Part shown: in pieces, positions 17,765 through 26,261 of the stretch
Position numbering within the stretch: position 1 is the stretch's first letter
Layout: each line of letters starts with the position of its first letter
Assembly (NCBI RefSeq): GCF_008124605.1
Contig: NZ_VRYN01000003.1
Span: forward strand, 62,001 to 126,000
Source: Halobacterium salinarum DSM 3754
Lineage (GTDB): Archaea > Halobacteriota > Halobacteria > Halobacteriales > Halobacteriaceae
DNA: 64,000 nucleotides
Direction: 5' to 3'
Notes under the pieces: model-generated
Databases searched by the model: none
Told to the model about the DNA's origin: nothing
The model's input: only the letters and a program-made list of their open reading frames with translations
Translations under genes and position numbers: made by a program

Positions 17765-18958
17765 ATGAAGACGCCGTTCCGGGACCGCGTCGAGCTGTTC
17801 GCCAACAAGGATGTCCTCAAGGACCACTACGAGCCCGAGGAGATCCGCGAACGCGACGAGGAGATCGACCAGTACGCCAACGCCCTCCAGGATGTCGTCG
17901 ACGGCTGGGAGCCTGATAACGTCTTCGTCTACGGGAAAACCGGCGTCGGGAAAACCGCGGTCACGCGGTACATGATGGACGCCCTGGAGTACGAGGCCGA
18001 CGACCGGGACGGCGTCGACAGCGTCACCAGCGTCGAAGTGAACTGCCACCACCATCCGTCGTCGTATCAGGCAGCGATCGCACTCGTGAACGAGCTGCGT
18101 GGGGATACCGACAGTGACCCACTCACAACCGGGCTGTCCACCTCCGACGTGCTGAACGCGCTGTTCGACGAGATCGAAGCCCGCGAGGGCACCGTGTTGA
18201 TCGTGCTCGACGAGATCGACAACCTCGACGACGACGACATGCTGTTGTACCAGCTCCCGCGCGCGAAGACCAACGGCAACATCGAGGACTCACAGGTCGC
18301 CGTCGTCGGCATCTCCAACGATTACACGTTCCGCAACGACCTCTCGCCGAAAGTCCAGGACACGCTCTGTGAGCGGGAGATCAAGTTCCCGCCCTACGAC
18401 GCCAACGAGTTGGTCACGATCCTCGACGACCGCGCCGAGCGTGCGCTCAGCAGCGGCGTGCTCACGGGCGGCGTGATCCCGCAGTGCGCGGCGCTTGCGG
18501 CCCGGGACCGGGGGAGTGCACGCCAGGCCATCGACCTGCTCCGCGAGTCGGTGAACGTGGCCATCGAGGACGAACGCGAGACGGTCACCGAGGACGACGT
18601 CGAGACGGCAGTTCGGCGCGTGGAGCGGGGTCGCATCAAGGACTCGATCAAGGACCTGACGACCCACGGGCAGTACGTTCTGTTGGCGGTGACACAGACC
18701 GCGATCGCGGACGACACCCCAGTGCGTGCCAAGGAGCTGTACGAGGTGTACGCCGACATCGCCGCGGAGTACGCCTCCGACCCGCTCAGTCAGCGCAGCG
18801 TTCACGATCACCTCAACGACCTGTCGATGTTGGGGTTCCTGCGCCAGCACGACCGCAACTACGGGCGCGGCGGCGGCCAGTTCTTCGAGTACGAGTTGGA
18901 CGTCGACGCCACGATGGTCCAGGAGGCCATCGCGGACGCCGACGACGCGACCGTGTAG
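17765..18958 (+). CDS. cdc6: Orc1/Cdc6 replication initiator
   Basis: A 397-residue AAA+ initiator. Walker A GKTGVGKTA is at 57-65, Walker B IVLDEID around 146-152, and sensor-like GISNDYTFRNDLSPKV follows. The arginine-finger region AARDRGSARQAIDLL comes next, with a winged-helix domain after about residue 300 (SQRSVHDHLNDLSMLGFL). It would bind origin recognition boxes and load the MCM helicase. The ATG at 17765 gives the family N-terminus FRDRVELFANKDVL, preceded by TTATGAAA about 31 bases upstream. The gene is flanked by paired inverted G-string repeats. Haloarchaea carry several paralogues, and which one this is cannot be told here. Confidence 0.95.
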   Translation: MKTPFRDRVELFANKDVLKDHYEPEEIRERDEEIDQYANALQDVVDGWEPDNVFVYGKTGVGKTAVTRYMMDALEYEADDRDGVDSVTSVEVNCHHHPSSYQAAIALVNELRGDTDSDPLTTGLSTSDVLNALFDEIEAREGTVLIVLDEIDNLDDDDMLLYQLPRAKTNGNIEDSQVAVVGISNDYTFRNDLSPKVQDTLCEREIKFPPYDANELVTILDDRAERALSSGVLTGGVIPQCAALAARDRGSARQAIDLLRESVNVAIEDERETVTEDDVETAVRRVERGRIKDSIKDLTTHGQYVLLAVTQTAIADDTPVRAKELYEVYADIAAEYASDPLSQRSVHDHLNDLSMLGFLRQHDRNYGRGGGQFFEYELDVDATMVQEAIADADDATV

Positions 18959-18981
18959 ACCCCGGGCTGTGCTCTGGAGAA

Positions 18982-19006
18982 ACACTCGAAATCCGGGGTG
19001 GGGGTG
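18982..19006 (+). repeat. ORB-like repeat copy C with G-string
   Basis: It begins ACACTCGAAATCCGGGG and continues TGGGGGTG. It lies 23 bases after the orc stop, in the opposite orientation to copies A and B, with the G-tract pointing away from the gene. Confidence 0.75.
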
Positions 19007-19080
19007 TTCGCCCGCACCGTGTCACTTGCTGTCATCCTGCAGCAGTCCCCACACCCCACCCCACCCAATCAGCACGCCCA

Positions 19081-19105
19081 ACATTCGAAATCCGGGGTGG
19101 GGGGG
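19081..19105 (+). repeat. ORB-like repeat copy D with G-string
   Basis: It begins ACATTCGAAATCCGGGG and ends in TGGGGGGG, the same orientation as copy C, 99 bases downstream. The G-tract abuts the stop codon of the convergent GT-A-like gene at 19106. Confidence 0.75.
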
Positions 19106-19867
19106 CTACGTTCGGCGCAGCGCCGGCAGCCCGGACTCGTCAGCCGCCACCCGAAGCCCGAGTGATTCGATGATCGCGGTGGTGTGGGCGGGCACCAGCC
19201 GCCCCGACGCGTGGCGCGCCCGGATCGCGGCCACCAGTGTCTGCAGCGCTCTTGCGGACCCGATGCGTCGCCGCCCCGGGAGGAAGTCCACGTCGTAGCC
19301 GGCGTCGACGGCGCGCGCGTTCACGTTCTCGACGGCCGGCGCTTCCAGGGCGCGCTTGAAGTCCACGGGCTCGGTGAATCCCGCGAAGTACACGTCACCG
19401 CCGTCCGCCGGCCCGAGCACGACCTCGCTGCGGCGGAGCTTCATCGTCGCGCTGTCGATGTCCTTCCGGAGCAGCGTCGGCGCGTCCGGCTCGATCACGG
19501 CAACCGACTGCGCGCCGCCGTTCTCCAGGAGGTGTGTCACCGTGTTGCCGACCCGCGCCGACCGCGACGATCCGACTTGCACTTCCACGCGCGCGGCTTC
19601 ATGCTGGTCGCCGTCCAGGGCGTCTTCGACGAGCGCGCGCACCTCCGATTCGGCGTCGCCGTCGGGCACCGCGTCGGGCAGCTGGTCGTCGGGGCGGTAG
19701 TTCACGAGCAACTCGCTGTTGCTCTCCGCGACCGCGTGCAGGATGTCGGCCACCATCGCCTCGTAGAGGCGGGTGGCCTCACTGGGCGAGAGTGGCGTTT
19801 CGTCGGGCAGCGTGGGCAACACCAGGCCATCACGTGGCGGGTCAACCAGTACGGCGGCGACAGGCAT
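19106..19867 (-). CDS. GT-A-fold protein resembling DUF2064 glycosyltransferases
   Basis: A 253-residue protein starting MPVAAVLVDPPRDGLVLPTL. The segment VAVIEPDAPTLL followed by SEVVLGPADGGDVYFAGF resembles the GSDCP ... VVLGPAxDGGYYLxG core of DUF2064 (COG3222) nucleotidyl/glycosyl transferase-fold proteins. The usual metal-binding DxD-like motif is altered here (EPDAP). It is convergent with orc1/cdc6; genes of this kind are, from memory, often found beside haloarchaeal origins. The reaction is unknown. The ATG at 19867 is the natural N-terminus; a longer frame upstream is not protein-like. Confidence 0.65.
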   Translation of the reverse strand: MPVAAVLVDPPRDGLVLPTLPDETPLSPSEATRLYEAMVADILHAVAESNSELLVNYRPDDQLPDAVPDGDAESEVRALVEDALDGDQHEAARVEVQVGSSRSARVGNTVTHLLENGGAQSVAVIEPDAPTLLRKDIDSATMKLRRSEVVLGPADGGDVYFAGFTEPVDFKRALEAPAVENVNARAVDAGYDVDFLPGRRRIGSARALQTLVAAIRARHASGRLVPAHTTAIIESLGLRVAADESGLPALRRT

Positions 19868-19955
19868 AGTATGGCGTGGGTGCTGGCGTGGCTTGAACGA
19901 CGCGGTCCGGGGTCGACCGGGGCGGCTAAGACGCGGGGCGACACAGCACGCAGTA

Positions 19956-20156
19956 ATGGTGACCGCTGCGGGTGTGTTCGCGCGGGGAACAGTGCTTGTG
20001 ATCAGCGCCGTGGTCGGCGGCGCACTGGTGGCCGCGGCGACGACCGTCTCGACATCGGTCGCGGCGCTGGTGGCGCTGGTGGTCGCCGCCGCCACCGTCG
20101 CCGGCGTGGTCGGCGTGGGTGTGATGGGGACCACCACGACAACCCCGTACTGGTAG
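19956..20156 (+). CDS. Small membrane protein, function unknown
   Basis: A 66-residue protein that is almost entirely Val/Ala/Gly/Thr. It has two predicted membrane helices, about residues 9-29 and 34-57, and ends TTTTTPYW. The start ATG at 19956 lies in the divergent gap after the GT-A-like gene. It ends 13 bases before the stop of the uracil-DNA glycosylase gene. No family is identified. Confidence 0.55.
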   Translation: MVTAAGVFARGTVLVISAVVGGALVAAATTVSTSVAALVALVVAAATVAGVVGVGVMGTTTTTPYW

Positions 20157-20169
20157 CCGGACGGGTGGC

Positions 20170-20802
20170 CTACCGCGACCGCCGGCCTTTCGTCTGGCGG
20201 TAGTCGGTGTCCTTGAACGACAGGAAGAAGTCGATCCACGCGTCGGTCTGTGCGTCCGACTGCTCGCGGGGATGGATCATCGGGACCAGTTCGAACCCGC
20301 GCCCGCGGACCGTGTCGCCGTGCAACTCGGTGACAGCCAGGCTGTCCGCCGGGGTGGTGGTGTACTCCTTGCCGAGCTCGGTGAGCGCGCGCTGGCCGAC
20401 GGGCACCAGCACCTCGGGGTTGATCATCCGGATGTCGGCGTTGAGGTACGGCTCGCATCGCGTGCGTTCGTCGGCGGTGGCTTCCCGGTCGGGGTGGCGA
20501 CACCGCGACAGCAGGGTCACGTACGCGTTCGCGAGCTCCGGCTCAGTGCTCGACGGGAGCGAGTGGTTCAGGCCGACGCTGCCGAGGATGTGTTGGAAGC
20601 GCTCGCCGGCGTCGTCGCCGACAAGCGGCACGCCCGCGGCCTCGCTTGCGGCGCTCGGTGACTCCGCGACGAACACGAAGTCAGCGCCCACGTCGCCGTA
20701 GCCGTGCACGACGCGCTCGCGCTGGTCACAGAGGCCGGGGCAGTTCCGGCAGTCCTCGTCCATCCCGTAGGGATTCCGGCGGGTCTCCTGTGCGGCGTCC
20801 AT
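20170..20802 (-). CDS. Uracil-DNA glycosylase, family 4/5-like with Fe-S cysteines
   Basis: A 210-residue protein with Cys18 and Cys21 (CRNCPGLC) and Cys101 and Cys116, spaced like the 4Fe-4S cluster ligands of family 4 uracil-DNA glycosylases. The active-site segment reads VAESPSAASEAAGVPLVGDDAG where family 4 has GEAPG ... G-PFVG-AG. MIHPREQS near the C-terminus fills the usual HPS/HPA position. It would remove uracil from DNA in base-excision repair. The changes in the first motif leave substrate range open. Confidence 0.75.
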   Translation of the reverse strand: MDAAQETRRNPYGMDEDCRNCPGLCDQRERVVHGYGDVGADFVFVAESPSAASEAAGVPLVGDDAGERFQHILGSVGLNHSLPSSTEPELANAYVTLLSRCRHPDREATADERTRCEPYLNADIRMINPEVLVPVGQRALTELGKEYTTTPADSLAVTELHGDTVRGRGFELVPMIHPREQSDAQTDAWIDFFLSFKDTDYRQTKGRRSR

Positions 20803-20977
20803 TCGTCCGGCAGTCGGTGCGCCGCCCGGAAAGCAACTTCGCTGGCGAACGCCCCGCGAGTACAGTGGCGCTCGGCCGGTGAGCACACGGCCGGTGTGAA
20901 CTCTGCCACAGTCGGCCAGCACACGACTCGTGTGTCACGCCGGTATTCCTTTGCACGACTGGGGTGAACACCCGTCT

Positions 20978-21184
20978 ATGGAGAATCCGCGTGCGATCGG
21001 TCTTCCCGCATTGGTCCTCGGCGTGCTGACCGTGGGGTCATCCGCCAGCGAGCTTCTCGGGGCGTCGGCCGCGTGGACAAGCCCCGGCGGGGTTGGCAAC
21101 ATCGCCGGTCTGATCGGCGGGCTGGCGTTGACGCTGATCGGGGTCGCTGTGCTTCAACAGTGGGGCGAGTTCGCGATCGATTGA
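20978..21184 (+). CDS. Small membrane protein, function unknown
   Basis: A 68-residue protein, MENPRAIGLPALVLGVLTVGSS, with a first hydrophobic segment at about 5-24 and a second at about 38-58 (IAGLIGGLALTLIGVAVLQQW). An A/T-rich GGTATTCC box lies about 33 bases upstream of the ATG. It is divergent from the glycosylase gene and convergent with aroC. No family is recognised. Confidence 0.55.
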   Translation: MENPRAIGLPALVLGVLTVGSSASELLGASAAWTSPGGVGNIAGLIGGLALTLIGVAVLQQWGEFAID

Positions 21185-21218
21185 GCGAACACGCGCCAGC
21201 AGCGACTGGTAGGCGCGC

Positions 21219-22403
21219 TCACTCGTTGCGCGGACTGCTCGGGTGGTAGTCGGTGTCGTACTGGCCGGGGTGGCCGTCCAGCCGGTCGGGGTTGATGCGG
21301 CCGCCCAGCAGCATGAAATCCAGGATCGTGCAGTACAGCATCGCTTCGACGACCGGCACCGCACGCGGCGGCAGCGAGGGGTCGTGGCGGCCAGTCACGG
21401 TGACCGCCTTCTCCTCGCCGGTCTCCCAGTCGACGGTCGCCTGGGTTTTCGGGATCGACGTCGGCGCGTGCCAGGACGCCTCGCCGTAGATCGGTTCGCC
21501 GGTCGTGATGCCGCCCTGGAGGCCGCCGTGGTCGTTGCCCGCGGGGATCGGGTCGCCCTCGTCGGCGACGACGTGGTCCTCGTCGCCGTCGGCGACCGTC
21601 CAGTCCTCGTTGCGCTGCTTGCCCGCCACCGAGCGGGCGTCCCGCCCGAGGCCGAACTCCACGCTGGTCGTCGCGGGGATCGCGAACAGCGCCTGCCCGA
21701 GGCGCGCGGGCACGCTGTCGAAGCGCGGCGCACCCAGCCCTCGCGGGACACCCCTCGCCTCGAAGTAGATCGACCCGCCGATGGAGTCGCCGCGCTCCTG
21801 GTAGTCGTCGATCAGCGCCCGCATCCGTTCAGCGGTCTCGGGGTCCGCACACCGCACCTCGTTGTCCTCGCTGTGTTCGCGGATGTCCTCGAAGGACACG
21901 TCCGGCGCTTCGATCTCCCCGATCTGGTTGACGTGGGCTTTCACCCGCACGTCGTGGTCAGACTGCGCCAGCACAGCCTTCGCCACTGCGCCCGCCGCCA
22001 CCCAGTTGACGGTCTCGCGGGCGGACGACCGGCCGCCGCCGCCCCAGTTGCGCGTCCCGAACTTCGCGGAGTACGTGTAGTCGCCGTGGGAGGGGCGGGG
22101 TGCGGTCACGAACGGTTCGTACTTGCCGGACTCGGCGTCCTTGTTCTCGATGGTCATCCCGATGGGCGTGCCGGTGGTGGCGCCGTCCTGGAGCCCGGAC
22201 TGGATCGAAACCTCGTCGGGCTCCCCGCGGGAGGTCGTGATCATCGACTGCCCGGGCTTCCGGCGGTCGAGTTCGTCCTGGATCATCCGTTCGTCGAGTG
22301 CCACGCCAGCCGGACACCCCGACACCACGACGCCCATCCCCGGACCGTGGCTCTCGCCGTAGGTCGTCACTTCGAACAGCCGCCCGAACCGGTTGCCGTT
22401 CAT
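21219..22403 (-). CDS. aroC: Chorismate synthase
   Basis: A 394-residue FMN-dependent enzyme that makes chorismate from EPSP, the last common step of aromatic amino acid synthesis. The signature GNRFGRLFEVTTYGESHGPGMGVVVSGCPAG opens the protein, and SSARETVNWVAAGAVAK and GRHDPSLPPRAVPVVEAM are further signatures. The ATG at 22403 is the family start; upstream codons are not homologous. aroA lies 1.3 kb away, on the other side of the IMPDH-like gene, on the same strand. Confidence 0.97.
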   Translation of the reverse strand: MNGNRFGRLFEVTTYGESHGPGMGVVVSGCPAGVALDERMIQDELDRRKPGQSMITTSRGEPDEVSIQSGLQDGATTGTPIGMTIENKDAESGKYEPFVTAPRPSHGDYTYSAKFGTRNWGGGGRSSARETVNWVAAGAVAKAVLAQSDHDVRVKAHVNQIGEIEAPDVSFEDIREHSEDNEVRCADPETAERMRALIDDYQERGDSIGGSIYFEARGVPRGLGAPRFDSVPARLGQALFAIPATTSVEFGLGRDARSVAGKQRNEDWTVADGDEDHVVADEGDPIPAGNDHGGLQGGITTGEPIYGEASWHAPTSIPKTQATVDWETGEEKAVTVTGRHDPSLPPRAVPVVEAMLYCTILDFMLLGGRINPDRLDGHPGQYDTDYHPSSPRNE

Positions 22404-22516
22404 TGGCTGAACATACGCGCCGAGGGGCTTATGACTTGCAGTCACCGCCCCTCTAGCCCGCCCACCGCACCCGCCACGACTAAGTAACGCGCTGGCCTGC
22501 ACTGTGACGGATCACG

Positions 22517-23584
22517 ATGGACCTCCGAACTGGGCTCTCCTACGGGGACGCGCTCTTGGTGCCACAGCGGTCGTCGGTCGACAGCCGCAGCGACGTCGAC
22601 CTCTCCACCCGGGTGACCGCGGACGTGGAACTCGGCGCGCCGCTGTTGGCCGCGCCGATGGACTCGGTGACCGAGGCACAGACGGCGATCGCGCTGTCGG
22701 CCGCCGGCGGACTCGGGACGATTCACCGCTTTCTCAGCATCGACGAACAGGCCAGCCAGGTCGAAACGGTGGTTGAGGCCGGCGAGCGCGCCGGTGCTGC
22801 GGTCGGCATCAACGAGTCGTTTCTCGAACGCACCGACGCTGTCGTGGCTGCCGGCGCGGACGTCGTGATGGTGGATGTCGCACACGGACACATGGAGGTC
22901 TGTCTGAACGCGGTGGCCGACATCGCGTCGGCGTTCCCGGACGTTCCGCTGGTCGCCGGCAACGTCGCCACGCCGGAGGGCGTCCGCGATCTCTACGCCG
23001 CGGGCGCGGACGGCGTGAAGGTCGGCATCGGGCCGGGCAGCCACTGCACCACGCGGAAGGTGGCTGGCGCTGGCGTCCCGCAGCTCACGGCGGTCGACGA
23101 CTGCGCCGACGCCGCCGCCGACCTCGGCATTCCGATCATCGCGGACGGCGGCATCCGGTCGTCGGGCGACGCCGCGAAGGCGCTGATGGCGGGCGCTGAC
23201 ACCGTCATGATGGGGTCGTTCTTCGCGGGGACCGACGAGGCTCCGGGCCGCGTCGTGCGGGTCGACGGCGCGCGCTACAAGGAGTCCCGCGGGATGGCGT
23301 CGACGGACGCCAACGACGCCCGGACGGACAAGGACATCGAGATTTCGGCCGACGAGGGCGTCGCCGGCCTGAGTCAGTACCGCGGCGCGCTCGCCGACGC
23401 CGTCGCCGAGTTCCTCGCCGGCGTGCGCTCGGGTGTGAGCTACTGCGGCGGCCACACGATTCCGGCGGCCCGCGAGCAGGCGGAGTTCATTCAGGTCGCG
23501 GCGAGCGCCGCTGAACGCGAGGGTGCCCACGGCATCGCCGGCGTCGAAGAGCTCGTTCGGAGCGAGACTGCCGACGGCAACTGA
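22517..23584 (+). CDS. guaB: IMP dehydrogenase/GMP reductase family enzyme without CBS domains
   Basis: A 355-residue TIM-barrel enzyme with the catalytic loop [20 protein letters not shown] (nucleophile Cys177), preceded by DVAHGH and followed by [15 protein letters not shown]. The CBS pair that most IMP dehydrogenases carry between strands 2 and 3 is absent. The flap region [11 protein letters not shown] and [11 protein letters not shown] mixes IMPDH-like and GMPR-like features. It acts in purine nucleotide interconversion, either IMP to XMP or GMP to IMP. The choice cannot be made from sequence alone; the gene symbol denotes family only. Confidence 0.8.
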   Translation: MDLRTGLSYGDALLVPQRSSVDSRSDVDLSTRVTADVELGAPLLAAPMDSVTEAQTAIALSAAGGLGTIHRFLSIDEQASQVETVVEAGERAGAAVGINESFLERTDAVVAAGADVVMVDVAHGHMEVCLNAVADIASAFPDVPLVAGNVATPEGVRDLYAAGADGVKVGIGPGSHCTTRKVAGAGVPQLTAVDDCADAAADLGIPIIADGGIRSSGDAAKALMAGADTVMMGSFFAGTDEAPGRVVRVDGARYKESRGMASTDANDARTDKDIEISADEGVAGLSQYRGALADAVAEFLAGVRSGVSYCGGHTIPAAREQAEFIQVAASAAEREGAHGIAGVEELVRSETADGN

Positions 23585-23656
23585 CGCAGCGGTGTGGGTC
23601 CGGGGGCCGCCGAGCGCGTCGACGAACAGCACACCGACGTTCGCGGGACCGGTGTG

Positions 23657-24949
23657 TCAGCCGTCCGCGTCCGCGCCGAGCCCCGCCAACACCTCGAAGA
23701 AGTCGGGGAAGGAGACGTCGACGTGCTCGCTGCCCGCGATGGTGGTCTCGCCGTCGGCGACGAGCCCGGCGACGGCGAGCGCCATCACGAGCCGGTGGTC
23801 GCCGCGGCCGTCGACGCTCGCCCCCGAGAGTTCGGTGTCGCCGCCGTGGACGACCAGTTCGTCCGGTCGCTCCTCAACGCTCGCGCCCAGCTTCGACAGG
23901 GATTCGGCCATCGCCGCCACGCGGTCGGTCTCCTTGTACCGGACGTGCTCGGCGTCCGTGATGCGCGTCGTGCCGTCCGCGGCGGCACCCAACACCGCAA
24001 TCGTCGGCAGGAGGTCCGGCGTGTCCGCGACGCCGACCTCGACGCCGGACAGCTCGGACCGCTGTACCGTGATCACGCCCGACTCAGTGTCCCAGTCGAT
24101 GTCGGCACCCATGCGGTCGAGCACGTCGACGATGGCGGCGTCGCCTTGCGCGCTCGGGTGCATCCCTTCCACCACGACCGCCGCTCCGTCCGCGGCGGCG
24201 AGCGCGCCCGCGGCCAGGAGGTACGACGCCGACGAGAAGTCCCCGGGGACGGCGTACTCGGCGCCCGACGGGGCGTAGGCCTGCCCGCCTGGCACGCGGT
24301 AGCCGGCGGCCGTCTCGCTCGCGCTGACGCCGAACGCGTCCAGCACGTCCAGCGTGATGTCGACGTACGGCGCGGACTTCAGTTCGGTCGTCAGGTCGGT
24401 TTCGATGCCGGTCTCGGTCACGGCCCCCGCCATCAGCAGCGCGGTGACGAACTGCGAGGAGACGTCACCGGGCAGCGCCACGCTGCCGCCGGAAACCGGG
24501 CCGTCAACGACGAGCGGTGCCTGGCCGTTCCCGCGCGTCGAGCGCGCCGTCCCGCCGAGCCCCGAGAGCGTGTCCAGCAGCGGCCCGTGTGGGCGAGCGC
24601 GCAGCGAGGCGTCCCCGGTCAGGACGGTTGTGCCGTCGGCGAGCGCGGCCGCCGCCGTCACGAGTCGCATCGTCGTCCCCGAGTTCGCGCAGTCGATGAC
24701 GGCGTCCGGGACTGCGGGCCGGCTCCCGAACCCGGTCACGACCCAGTCGCCGTTCTCGCGTGTCGCCGCCCCGCCCAGCAGCCCAACGGCGCGCGCCGTC
24801 GCGCGGGTGTCCGCGCTCACCAGCGGGTCGCGGACGACCGTCTCCCCGTCCGCGTACCCCGCCGCGAGCAGCGCGCGGTGTGTGTAACTCTTTGATGGCG
24901 GCGCGCGCGCCCGCCCCCGTACCCGGGACGGCGAGACTGTCGCGTGCAT
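23657..24949 (-). CDS. aroA: 3-phosphoshikimate 1-carboxyvinyltransferase (EPSP synthase)
   Basis: A 430-residue enzyme that joins PEP and shikimate 3-phosphate, two steps before... chorismate formation by AroC. The N-terminal [19 protein letters not shown] (about 17-35), the NSGTTMRL signature, and [19 protein letters not shown] near the C-terminus are diagnostic. [14 protein letters not shown] closes the second domain. The ATG at 24949 is the family start MHATVSPS. It is convergent with the IMPDH-like gene. Confidence 0.97.
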   Translation of the reverse strand: MHATVSPSRVRGRARAPPSKSYTHRALLAAGYADGETVVRDPLVSADTRATARAVGLLGGAATRENGDWVVTGFGSRPAVPDAVIDCANSGTTMRLVTAAAALADGTTVLTGDASLRARPHGPLLDTLSGLGGTARSTRGNGQAPLVVDGPVSGGSVALPGDVSSQFVTALLMAGAVTETGIETDLTTELKSAPYVDITLDVLDAFGVSASETAAGYRVPGGQAYAPSGAEYAVPGDFSSASYLLAAGALAAADGAAVVVEGMHPSAQGDAAIVDVLDRMGADIDWDTESGVITVQRSELSGVEVGVADTPDLLPTIAVLGAAADGTTRITDAEHVRYKETDRVAAMAESLSKLGASVEERPDELVVHGGDTELSGASVDGRGDHRLVMALAVAGLVADGETTIAGSEHVDVSFPDFFEVLAGLGADADG

Positions 24950-25070
24950 ACCGGCGAGGAGGGCGGCCCACGGCATGAGGATTCCGGCGCCGGCACCGCC
25001 GTCGCGGCAGAGGGCGGGCGGCGGTTCCGGAGGCGGTAGCGTTTAGGCGTCGCCCCGAACAGTTCCGGGC

Positions 25071-26246
25071 ATGGACCCCGACTTCTCGCAACTCGACGAG
25101 TTCCTTGAGGACAGCGGCGTCGACGGCTACGCCTTCCACGACGACGACAGCAACTCCGACCTCTACTACCTCGCGGGCTTCGACGCACCGGACCCCTTCT
25201 TCGCCGTGTACACGCCCGCGCAGACCGGCGTGCTCGTCTCCCCGTTGGAGTACGGTCGCGCGAGCAAGGCGGCCCGCGCGGATGTCGTCGCCCGCCACTC
25301 GGACTACGACCTCCAGGCGAAACGAGAGGAGTACGGCCCGCGGGCGGCCAAAGAGCGCGTACTCGCCGAGTTCGTCGCGGACCTCGGTTGTGAGTCGCTG
25401 GCGGTCGGCGAGCGCTTCCCGGTGGGCACCGCGGACGCGCTCCGCGACCACGAGATCACCGTGGAACCGGACGAGGACAACGTCGTCGAGGACATCCGCG
25501 CGACGAAAACCGAGGCGGAAATCGAGCACGTCCGCGAGGCACAGCGCGCGAACGAGGCGGCGATGGCGCGCGCCGAGGAACTCATCCGGGGCGCCGACCG
25601 CGAGGACGGCGTCCTCGTGCGTGACGACGGTCAGCCCCTGACCAGCGAGTACGTCCGCCAGGAGATCGAGATCGAGCTGCTGCGCCACGGCTGTGCGCTC
25701 GACGACACCATCGTGGCTGGCGGCGCGCAGGCCGCCGACGCCCACGAGCGCGGCAGCGGCCCGCTGCCCGCCGACGACCCTGTCGTCGTCGACATCTTCC
25801 CGCGGAGCAAGGACTCGAAGTACCACAGCGACATGACGCGGACGTTCGCCAACGGCGACCCGAGCGACGCCCACCGGGAGCGCTACGCGGTCACCCGGGA
25901 AGCCTTCGAGGCTGCGCTGGACGCCATCGAACCGGGCGTCACCGGCGAGGCGGTCAATCAGGCGGTCATCGACGTCTTCGACGACCACGGCTACCCGAAC
26001 GTCTTCGCTGACCCCGACACCGAGTCCGGGTTCATCCACTCCACGGGCCACGGCGTCGGTCTCGACGTCCACGAGATGCCCGCCGTCTCTCAGGGCGGCG
26101 ACGAACTCCACGCGGGCAACGTCATCACCATCGAGCCCGGCCTCTACGAGCCCGGCGAGGGCGGCGTCCGCATCGAGGACATCGTCGTCGTCACCGAGGA
26201 CGGCTACGAGAACCTCACCGACTACGAGATCGCGCTGACCGACTGA
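25071..26246 (+). CDS. pepQ: Xaa-Pro aminopeptidase/dipeptidase (M24 family)
   Basis: A 391-residue creatinase/prolidase-fold peptidase. The dinuclear metal ligands are visible: Asp in VVDIFPRSKDSKYHSDMTRTF (two aspartates 10-11 residues apart), His in STGHGVGLDVHE, Glu in ITIEPGLYEPG and Glu in VRIEDIVVV. It cleaves bonds next to proline in short peptides. A GTTTAGG box lies about 28 bases before the ATG. The start divergent from aroA is clear. Confidence 0.92.
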   Translation: MDPDFSQLDEFLEDSGVDGYAFHDDDSNSDLYYLAGFDAPDPFFAVYTPAQTGVLVSPLEYGRASKAARADVVARHSDYDLQAKREEYGPRAAKERVLAEFVADLGCESLAVGERFPVGTADALRDHEITVEPDEDNVVEDIRATKTEAEIEHVREAQRANEAAMARAEELIRGADREDGVLVRDDGQPLTSEYVRQEIEIELLRHGCALDDTIVAGGAQAADAHERGSGPLPADDPVVVDIFPRSKDSKYHSDMTRTFANGDPSDAHRERYAVTREAFEAALDAIEPGVTGEAVNQAVIDVFDDHGYPNVFADPDTESGFIHSTGHGVGLDVHEMPAVSQGGDELHAGNVITIEPGLYEPGEGGVRIEDIVVVTEDGYENLTDYEIALTD

Positions 26247-26261
26247 CACGGCCCCCGGTGG

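Noticed and set aside
20820-20940. Inverted-looking GC-rich repeats (GAGCACACGGCCGGTGTG) before the small membrane protein gene.
   Set aside because: The pairing is short and imperfect and common in such GC-rich DNA, so no operator is claimed.
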